Assembly: GCF_030936135.1 (NCBI RefSeq)
Contig: NC_082603.1
Coordinates: 35,382,329-35,446,328, forward strand
DNA from: Gavia stellata
Lineage: Eukaryota > Chordata > Aves > Gaviiformes > Gaviidae
DNA: 64,000 nucleotides
Direction of reading: 5' to 3'
Both the position numbers and the translations under genes were made by a program. The notes under the pieces are model-generated. The model saw only the letters and a list, made by a program, of their open reading frames with translations. It did no database searches and was not told the origin of the DNA. Position 1 is the first letter of the stretch, and each line of letters begins with the position of its first letter. Of the stretch, positions 61,801 through 64,000 are shown one piece after another.

Positions 61801-63996
61801 GTCGGAGTGTTTGCCTGTGCATTGTTAGTGCAGATGGAGGAGAAATGTTCCTACAGTACAGAATTTAAAAAGCAGTCTTAAACTCGCAAAAACAAATTGC
61901 AATTAGAAAAAGAGGCTGAGGCTTATCTTGGCTGAAAATTTTCAAAAAACAGTAATGATTTTGGGTGCCTCCATTCTTCGATCTCTAATTTGAGATTTTT
62001 TCTTTTAAACACTCCTTAAAATGGGAACTTTTCAGATGTTTAAAAACAGGTATCCAGGCTTACTGGCAAAGAAGAATTAGAAGTAAAGAATTCTGTGTTT
62101 TGTTTGAATATGGAAATGGAAAACCAGCTTGGAGATCCCCTTGCCACACGTCATTTCTGAAGCATGCTTACCAATTTTGCTTCTCCCTTTGATACACACT
62201 TCTCAACTTGAGTGCGTTGGAAGCATCACCAGTAAGCCTCTGCAGCCAAAGGTTTCTGTGTAGTTTTGAAACTTAAGTTACAGTTTCCTTATGTTACAGA
62301 ATCCTAAAGTGTAAAGAAATAAAGGTACCACTTGAAAAGCAGTTGTTCTTCTCTTTTTATACAGAAAAAAAGCTCTGAATAAAAATAGTGGATAAACGCT
62401 ATTTAAGAATCTTTATGTTAACTCTTAAAGCTTAAACTTGTAACCTTAATTTATAAAGAATGTTACATACTGCACTGTTCCATACTGCAGTATTCGTTTT
62501 ATGATAAGACAGGAATGAAAACTAAATTTCAGGTAGTTTAGGCACTCCTTACTTTCTTCTGGTGTTAATTCTAGGTTTAAACATACACACACATGTAAAA
62601 CCGCTCTAATCCATACAGGCATTTAATTGGAGATTATGTCATAGCACACTATGCATGTGTATACCTTCATGTCAATTTATTTTGCTTTTATAGATAAGTC
62701 ATTTTTAGTGTAAGTTATTCTTACTGAAATCTTTAAAATGTGTTACTTGTAGTAAGTACACACTGCTTTCTGAAATAACACGATTTTAAATGGTAATGAC
62801 TTTGTGGCAAAAATACATCTGAAGTAATTCCCTAATGGACACACTTTCAAAGCACTGCATAGAGGCAGTGGTACAAAAGCTTGTGAGGTGCTTATCTCCC
62901 AGAAATACAGATAGACCTTGAATATGAAGAAGACTGTAGGAGTATTGTTGGTTATTTGCTGGTAGAGGGACGAAGGATTCTCCTGAGGGTGCCGTGCAGG
63001 TGGAGTACCTGACAGTGGGTTGCCTGCCGTTATCTGAGGTGTGAGTGAACGTATCTGTTAGAGCCTTTCTTTCCACAGGAGGGTATTGTCTGACTCTCTC
63101 AGAAAAGGGCTTTTCCTCTTTTCTTTTTGTTAAATCACATTTAGCTTTTGTCTTTGTAGACAGTCCTTTGGTCTGTCCATTTCTTCCTACAGTTCTCCAG
63201 CTCCTTAACCCTCTGTAACACAGAGATGGGAGGATTTCAGTATGGGGTTAGGAAAGCCCTCTCGGGTTGGTGAGGACTGAAAAGTAAAAGTAGTATGTTC
63301 AGGACTAGTTAGTGGGAAACACAGGAATGAAGTTTCCCCAGGTGTCTAGTTGTCATTTCCCCATTCGCACATTCAGATCACTTTTAGGAAATGGGTTTAC
63401 ATGTATAATTAAAATGCTAATTTTTTTACTGTTTCATTTAATTTTGTCATTTAGGTTCACTATGAATAGTTATATAATTTTAATCTTTCTCCTACCATTT
63501 CTACAAAAATGAATTTTCAATAATCTTAGAGTATTTCTATTCCAAAACTTAAATGTCAAATAAAGATATTTCTGTTAGCTACACTGAAAACTGTTGGGTA
63601 TTTCCTATAAGCCTCCCTGGGACCAAGGTTTTTTCTGTTTTCTCTGTTACAAGCTCTAGCTTTGGTTACATTATAGCCAAGGCAAAATATGGGTATCTCC
63701 TTTGTACCTTTAGGGCATGACATCAGTAGTTTTAGATTCCAAATGTCACTCTTAATGTGGAATGCCCTTAATAAAGTATTATATTTTAGTAAAGAGCAAG
63801 AGAAAATAAACATATGAAATTGTAGCAATTTCAGTATGATCAAGATAAACATGCTGCATACAAATCTTTAAAAGAAACTATTCTGAAAATGAAGGATTCA
63901 TGTTGTTCCAATGTTATCATTTACAGACTGAAGAATTTACCATTCACTTTTACTAAACTTAAAGAACTTGCAGCTTTGTGGCTTTCTGACAACCAG
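1653..63996 (+). CDS. LRRC7: LRRC7 (densin), 5' part of the coding sequence, spliced from 12 exons
   Basis: The twelve exons listed separately join into 1206 nt, or 402 codons, with no stop and with complementary phases at every junction (intron phases 0,1,2,2,2,0,0,1,2,0,2,0). The product starts [16 protein letters not shown] and then shows about 16 leucine-rich repeats of roughly 23 residues with the LxxLxLxxNxLxxLP pattern. This is the LAP (LRR and PDZ) family. I assign LRRC7 rather than its paralogue ERBIN because of segments such as [35 protein letters not shown] and [12 protein letters not shown]. Densin is known as a postsynaptic-density scaffold whose C-terminal parts bind CaMKII, alpha-actinin and others; those parts are outside the window. 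Cys14 and Cys16 correspond to the pair palmitoylated in ERBIN, so membrane anchoring is inferred. The family protein is about 1,500 residues, so roughly a quarter is seen here. Confidence 0.96.
1842..7691 (+). other. LRRC7 intron after exon a
   Basis: Phase 0 intron of about 5.85 kb, mostly AT-rich unique-looking sequence. It holds a short CpG-dense patch (5838-5962) and a GC-richer stretch around 6635-6830. No coding exon or recognisable transposon was seen. Confidence 0.85.
7692..7809 (+). CDS. LRRC7: LRRC7 exon b: LRR residues 64-102
   Basis: The acceptor TTACAG ends at 7691 and the donor GTAAGA starts at 7810. The 118-nt exon enters in phase 0 and leaves after the first base of a glycine codon. 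It encodes two leucine-rich repeats, beginning [18 protein letters not shown] and ending ELDISKN. The asparagine ladder positions (PDN, SKN) and the LP turns are intact. Confidence 0.96.
7810..8716 (+). other. LRRC7 intron after exon b
   Basis: Phase 1 intron of 907 nt. Its middle, 8240-8330, resembles an ancient amniote repeat, listed separately. Nothing else was recognised. Confidence 0.85.
8240..8330. repeat. Candidate relic of an ancient amniote repeat
   Basis: The segment has a CCTAAAAACCTTTGCA block, then an ACTTAAGTGTCTTTG block and a TTTGAAAACGAGGCTTAGGC block, ending TTGAAAAT. I recognise this kind of word order from old, low-copy repeats dispersed in reptile and bird genomes, but cannot name the family. 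Confidence 0.35.
8717..8795 (+). CDS. LRRC7: LRRC7 exon c: LRR residues 103-128
   Basis: The acceptor TTTTTTTAG ends at 8716. The donor is GTGAGT at 8796, leaving AA of a lysine codon. The 79-nt exon reads [20 protein letters not shown] and then SVNPVS. The cysteine-rich KCCKC segment and the EASVNPVS turn are LAP-family LRR features, with the CCKC form pointing to LRRC7 rather than ERBIN. Confidence 0.95.
8796..9539 (+). other. LRRC7 intron after exon c
   Basis: Phase 2 intron of 744 nt. It has a short AGAT/AGAA purine run near 9248-9270 and no recognisable element. The run of T and AG just before 9540 is the acceptor. Confidence 0.85.
9540..9629 (+). CDS. LRRC7: LRRC7 exon d: LRR residues 129-158
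   Basis: The acceptor is a run of T followed by AG ending at 9539, and the donor GTAAGA starts at 9630. The 90-nt exon keeps phase 2 at both ends. It encodes [20 protein letters not shown] and then [10 protein letters not shown], one full leucine-rich repeat plus the start of the next. This stretch is nearly invariant in vertebrate LRRC7 and ERBIN as I remember them. Confidence 0.96.
9957..10185 (+). repeat. Purine-rich low-complexity tract
   Basis: About 230 nt of the + strand are dominated by A and G, with words such as AGAAAGAAAAAG and GGAAGAAAGAAATG recurring irregularly. There is no fixed period, so this is low complexity rather than a microsatellite. Confidence 0.55.
12446..12499 (+). 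repeat. 13-bp perfect inverted repeat overlapping a 20-bp tandem duplication
   Basis: GTAAGGACAGATA at 12446-12458 is the exact reverse complement of 12475-12487. In addition, a 20-bp unit beginning GTCCTTA repeats at 12460-12479 and 12480-12499 with a few mismatches. The structure lies about 170 nt upstream of exon e and could fold as a hairpin in the pre-mRNA. Confidence 0.7.
12667..12723 (+). CDS. LRRC7: LRRC7 exon e: LRR residues 159-177
   Basis: This is the smallest exon, 57 nt. The acceptor TTTCTAG ends at 12666 and the donor GTAAGT starts at 12724. It enters and leaves in phase 2 and encodes [19 protein letters not shown], one leucine-rich repeat core. It is a multiple of three, so skipping it would keep the frame. 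It is followed by the largest intron in the window, about 26 kb. Confidence 0.95.
12724..16929 (+). other. LRRC7 large intron, first part
   Basis: Start of the 26-kb phase 2 intron. Mostly AT-rich. There is a GC-richer patch at about 14780-14900 and two short relic-like segments at 14090-14155 and 16575-16630. No exon was recognised. Confidence 0.8.
14090..14155. repeat. Candidate ancient repeat relic with a 9-bp inverted pair
   Basis: CCCACTGAA at 14098-14106 pairs with TTCAGTGGG at 14131-14139. Words of the type 'ccactga...ttcagtggga' are typical of an old dispersed amniote repeat I recognise by pattern but cannot name. Confidence 0.35.
16930..17840 (-). mobile_element. Ancient CR1-type LINE fragment with reverse-transcriptase remnants
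   Basis: Reading the minus strand, 17396-17413 encodes DDWEVC and, after a one-base frame change, 17371-17391 encodes NVTPIFR. This is the DDWrxAnVtPIFKKG block of CR1 reverse transcriptase. The + strand blocks around 17215-17250 (ATGCTGGATTTCCCCAGTGT) and 17333-17391 follow the known order of the complement of old amniote CR1 elements. The copy has frameshifts and stops and is not functional. The limits are approximate; the outer ~200 bp on the low-coordinate side and the ~300 bp on the other side are weaker. Confidence 0.75.
18714..18768 (+). repeat. Imperfect CATA/TATG tetranucleotide tract
   Basis: Runs of CATACATACATA pass into ACACACAC and then TATGTATGTC, an interrupted and partly self-complementary microsatellite. 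Confidence 0.7.
19181..19217 (+). repeat. GT-rich microsatellite
   Basis: About 37 nt of alternating GT with interruptions, including GAGTGTGTGTGCACGTGTGT. Confidence 0.75.
20529..20655 (+). repeat. Compound TG/TA/CA alternating purine-pyrimidine tract
   Basis: GTGTGTGT, ATATAGATATATA, TGTGTGTATGTACAC and CACATATATATGC words alternate over about 125 nt. It is degenerate rather than a clean repeat. Confidence 0.7.
22185..22625 (+). mobile_element. Ancient CR1-type LINE fragment
   Basis: Blocks appear in the order of the 3' half of old amniote CR1 elements: GTATTTTCACTAGAGACAAA near 22262, GGCCTCATCTGGAA near 22317, AGTTGAGGGGAGAGAAGTTA near 22454, and ACAAGTAAGGATAAACTGGC near 22572. Many substitutions and small indels show it is old. 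No open frame survives. Limits are approximate. Confidence 0.7.
24214..24245 (+). repeat. Four 8-bp units (ATAGAAAC type), possible CR1 tail relic
   Basis: ATAGAAAC, ATAGAACC, ATAGAAAC and ATAGAAAG stand in tandem. CR1 elements end in an 8-bp repeat and this has the same period, but the flanking sequence does not clearly continue as CR1. Confidence 0.5.
24274..24294 (+). repeat. Short TAAT tetranucleotide run
   Basis: Consecutive TAAT units over about 20 nt. Confidence 0.65.
25340..25575. repeat. Candidate ancient amniote repeat relic
   Basis: It contains AGTCCCATTGACTTCAATAA (25360-25379) and later CACCTAAATATAGGTTTAAA, AGCTTAGCTTTAG and TTTTTTGAAATGCTG. The combination 'cccattgacttcaat' and 'cctaaatat-ggttta-gcttagctttag-tttgaaa' is one I associate with old repeats in reptile and bird genomes. 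The family name is not known to me. Confidence 0.4.
33490..33562 (+). repeat. Local tandem duplication, about 36-43 bp period
   Basis: GCAGGTATTTTCAGTCT occurs at 33490-33506 and 33526-33542, and GGGCTTTTTGAGC at 33507-33519 and 33550-33562. The second unit carries 7 extra bases between the two words. A minus-strand open frame with a repeated LKIPA word is a by-product. Confidence 0.85.
37905..38095. other. GC/CpG-rich patch inside the large intron
   Basis: About 190 nt that are far richer in G, C and CpG than their surroundings, opening frames on both strands. I see no repeat family, TATA box or splice-bounded exon that explains it. Confidence 0.4.
38855..38918 (+). CDS. LRRC7: LRRC7 exon f: LRR residues 178-199
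   Basis: The acceptor TGTTACAG ends at 38854 and the donor GTAAGA starts at 38919. The 64-nt exon completes the lysine codon left open at 12723 and returns to phase 0. It encodes [20 protein letters not shown] followed by L. The open frame continues into the intron to a stop at about 39057, but that extension has no LRR pattern and is not coding. Confidence 0.95.
41088..41370 (+). mobile_element. CR1 LINE, 3' end with pentamer tail
   Basis: The order of blocks is that of a sauropsid CR1 3' end: CTTTACCGAGAGGATGGTCA near 41139, GGTGGTCGATGCCCC near 41180, then TTGGACTGGATGATGG at 41281 and GTAGGTCCCTTCCAACTGAA at 41299. The tail consists of pentamers (41316-41370). It is 5'-truncated, as most CR1 copies are, and much less decayed than the copy that follows it. 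Confidence 0.88.
41316..41370 (+). repeat. Three-phase pentamer array: GAACT x4, GTTCT x4, ATTCT x3
   Basis: Eleven consecutive 5-mers without a break: four GAACT, four GTTCT, then three ATTCT. It is the 3' tail of the CR1 copy. The stepwise change of unit is unusual compared with a homogeneous ATTCT tail. Confidence 0.95.
41371..41840 (+). mobile_element. Ancient CR1-type LINE fragment abutting the younger CR1
   Basis: Immediately after the pentamer tail come the blocks of an old CR1 in the same orientation: ATGCGTCAGCAGAAGC near 41413, CAGAGACAAATAGGAA near 41438, GTGAGATCTCATCTGAA near 41480, GTTGAGAGGGGAAATTATGA near 41624, ACAAATAGTATAAAATGACC near 41709, and TTAGCCTGGAAATTAGAAG near 41739. 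It is heavily mutated with no long frame. The younger CR1 may have inserted into this older one, but I could not find the older element's 5' continuation before 41088. Confidence 0.75.
42925..42974 (+). repeat. Imperfect 25-bp tandem duplication upstream of exon g
   Basis: Two copies of a segment of the form AAAATA(T/C)TGATTTAT...TTTAACTG stand side by side, with the second ending about 28 nt before the acceptor at 43002. Each copy ends in TTTAACT, which fits the branch-point pattern yUnAy, so there may be two branch sites. Confidence 0.6.
43003..43077 (+). CDS. LRRC7: LRRC7 exon g: LRR residues 200-224
   Basis: The acceptor TTTTCCTCAG ends at 43002 and the donor GTATGA starts at 43078. The 75-nt exon is phase 0 on both sides and encodes 25 residues, [20 protein letters not shown] followed by QILPG. 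It is symmetric, so skipping would delete one leucine-rich repeat without a frameshift. Confidence 0.96.
43078..45838 (+). other. LRRC7 intron after exon g
   Basis: Phase 0 intron of about 2.8 kb. AT-rich, apart from a slightly GC-richer part at 44960-45130. No exon or transposon recognised. Confidence 0.85.
45839..45983 (+). CDS. LRRC7: LRRC7 exon h: LRR residues 225-272
   Basis: The 145-nt exon runs from [20 protein letters not shown] to [12 protein letters not shown] and the first base of a glycine codon, about two leucine-rich repeats. The donor GTGAGA at 45984 is good. The acceptor ATTAAG ends at 45838 and is the weakest in the gene: the 30 nt before it are A-rich with little pyrimidine. 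The start is nevertheless fixed by the conserved SIGKL residues and by phase 0 with exon g. Skipping this exon would shift the frame. A 170-codon open frame on the minus strand here is its antisense shadow. Confidence 0.94.
45984..48032 (+). other. LRRC7 intron after exon h
   Basis: Phase 1 intron of about 2.0 kb, AT-rich, in which I recognise nothing else. Confidence 0.85.
48033..48105 (+). CDS. LRRC7: LRRC7 exon i: LRR residues 273-296
   Basis: The acceptor TTTTGTAG ends at 48032 and the donor GTGAGT starts at 48106. The 73-nt exon completes glycine 273 and encodes [20 protein letters not shown] followed by NAIG. It leaves AA of the Asn297 codon, which is finished by the T at 53855. Confidence 0.95.
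48262..48320. repeat. Candidate ancient amniote repeat relic
   Basis: ACTTCTGTGGACTGATACTG followed by GCGTAAATGATAAGAAGATG resembles the 'acttcaatggagttacactggtgtaaatgagatcaga' type of old dispersed amniote repeat. Identification is by pattern only. Confidence 0.35.
50306..50597 (-). mobile_element. CR1 LINE 3' end, 5'-truncated
   Basis: The + strand begins with the complement of the octamer tail (AATCGCAGAATCACAG, ATCACGG), then GGGGATCATCTAGTCCAACC, then GCCTCTCTGGGCAGCCTGTT near 50454, CAGTGCTCTGCCACCCTCAA, and CGTCCTGTCACTGGGCACCA near 50562. This is the usual avian CR1 block order. The minus strand keeps an open frame with [20 protein letters not shown], the C-terminal end of the CR1 ORF2 protein, so the copy is fairly young. 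Confidence 0.92.
52411..52500 (+). repeat. TA/TG alternating tract
   Basis: Words such as TATATATGTGTGTGTGTATG, ATAATATATATG and TATCTATATATAAAAC run over about 90 nt. Confidence 0.75.
53855..53984 (+). CDS. LRRC7: LRRC7 exon j: LRR residues 297-340
   Basis: The acceptor ATTTCAG ends at 53854 and the donor GTGAGA starts at 53985. The 130-nt exon begins [20 protein letters not shown] and ends [10 protein letters not shown] in phase 0, about two leucine-rich repeats. The [12 protein letters not shown] segment is diagnostic for densin; ERBIN has a different residue pattern there. The reading frame would run on to a stop at 53994, so a failed splice here would truncate the protein soon after. 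Confidence 0.96.
53985..54397 (+). other. LRRC7 intron after exon j
   Basis: Phase 0 intron of 413 nt, the shortest in the window. Nothing recognised besides the splice signals. Confidence 0.88.
54398..54513 (+). CDS. LRRC7: LRRC7 exon k: LRR residues 341-378
   Basis: The acceptor TTCCTATAG ends at 54397 and the donor GTATAG starts at 54514. The 116-nt exon encodes [20 protein letters not shown], then [18 protein letters not shown], and leaves AG of an arginine codon. These are the next two leucine-rich repeats of the domain. The intron before it is the shortest in the window, 413 nt. Confidence 0.96.
54514..57599 (+). other. LRRC7 intron after exon k, proximal part
   Basis: Phase 2 intron. 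It starts AT-rich, with an old-repeat-like segment near 54704-54765, and becomes GC-richer from about 55.8 kb. It contains T runs at 56082-56100, a purine-rich stretch at 56188-56250 and a TATATAAG word at 56334-56341. The stretch 57.13-57.6 kb is GC-richer and may be part of the retrotransposon block that follows, but I could not assign it. Confidence 0.75.
57600..59342 (+). mobile_element. Decayed DIRS-like (tyrosine-recombinase) retrotransposon
   Basis: Several short protein remnants occur in the order expected for a DIRS element. [11 protein letters not shown] at 57644 looks like the RT YLDD box, with both aspartates kept. LHYLEL at 58259 and PEIDLFAT at 58356 look like the 'INLLEL' and 'vDLFAt' blocks of the DIRS RNase H region. 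LLQAFALVP at 58485 and FPDFLQ at 58581 follow in the same frame. A third frame gives [20 protein letters not shown] at 58942, like the C-terminal block of the tyrosine recombinase, where the family usually has a tyrosine in place of the N of RHN. Stops and frameshifts are frequent, and the ~340 nt between the RNase H part and the recombinase block are too short for a full recombinase, so there are deletions. The left end is not identified. The right end is taken at the inverted repeats. Confidence 0.7.
59157..59329. repeat. 48-bp inverted repeats at the right end of the DIRS-like block
   Basis: Arm 59157-59204 and the reverse complement of arm 59282-59329 align without gaps at 38 of 48 positions. 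The outer 22 bp (CTTACCAGTAACCGGTGTTC and on) match at 20 of 22. The arms are separated by 77 nt. Words of the form 'cttaccagtaaccgg.gttctt' remind me of terminal repeats in turtle and crocodilian DNA, which fits DIRS-type inverted termini. Confidence 0.85.
59343..63926 (+). other. LRRC7 intron after exon k, distal part
   Basis: About 4.6 kb, AT-rich again. A relic-like segment lies at 61530-61582 and a short CA run at 62582-62592. No exon or further transposon recognised. The acceptor TTTACAG is at its end. Confidence 0.85.
61530..61582. repeat. Candidate ancient amniote repeat relic
   Basis: AAATCAGCAGAGTTATGCTG then ATTTATACCAAATAGGATCT resembles 'acttcagtggagttacgctgatttacaccagctgaggatctg', a motif order I know from old sauropsid repeats. 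It is the clearest of several such relics in the window. Confidence 0.45.
63927..63996 (+). CDS. LRRC7: LRRC7 exon l: LRR residues 379-402
   Basis: The acceptor TTTACAG ends at 63926 and the donor GTAA starts at 63997, four bases before the window ends. The 70-nt exon completes Arg379 and encodes [20 protein letters not shown] followed by DNQ, in phase 0. This is about the last canonical leucine-rich repeat before the LAP-specific region; the following exons lie beyond the window. Confidence 0.96.
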
Positions 63997-64000
63997 GTAA

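Noticed and set aside
1..64000. tRNA or other structured RNA genes and CRISPR arrays
   Set aside because: Reading both strands, I found no convincing tRNA A and B box pair, no known small RNA core and no regularly spaced direct repeats with unique spacers.

Overview
This is vertebrate nuclear DNA. It is AT-rich, with short exons separated by long introns that carry GT-AG splice sites. The repeats present are CR1 LINEs, and I saw no Alu, L1 or other mammalian SINE. The CR1 copies at 41.1 kb and 50.3 kb are of the kind typical of birds, so the organism is a sauropsid and most likely a bird. I cannot name the species.

The only gene I can support is LRRC7 (densin, densin-180), a LAP-family postsynaptic scaffold, on the + strand. 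Twelve coding exons lie at 1639-1841, 7692-7809, 8717-8795, 9540-9629, 12667-12723, 38855-38918, 43003-43077, 45839-45983, 48033-48105, 53855-53984, 54398-54513 and 63927-63996. Spliced together they give one uninterrupted frame of 402 codons with matching phases at every junction. This covers the N-terminus, with its cysteine pair, and nearly all of the leucine-rich repeat domain. The rest of the protein, including the linker and the C-terminal PDZ domain, lies downstream. The 5' end also lies outside: exon 1 of this count starts with a splice acceptor.

The remaining ~62.8 kb is intronic. The largest intron, 12724-38854, holds two old, decayed CR1 copies: minus strand at about 16.93-17.84 kb with reverse-transcriptase remnants, and plus strand at about 22.19-22.63 kb. 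Intron 6 holds a younger CR1 tail directly abutting another ancient CR1 (41.09-41.84 kb). Intron 9 holds a CR1 3' end on the minus strand (50.31-50.60 kb). Intron 11 (54.5-63.9 kb) holds the most unusual item: a decayed retrotransposon-like block at about 57.6-59.34 kb. Its protein remnants read, in order, as the RT, RNase H and tyrosine-recombinase segments of a DIRS-type element, and it ends in a pair of 48-bp inverted repeats. Microsatellites, small tandem duplications, GC/CpG-rich patches and weak relics of an old amniote repeat make up the rest of what I could see.

No RNA genes, CRISPR arrays or other protein-coding genes are supported. The other open frames are short and lack codon-level or domain support. 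Homology calls rest on recognition from memory, not on a search.
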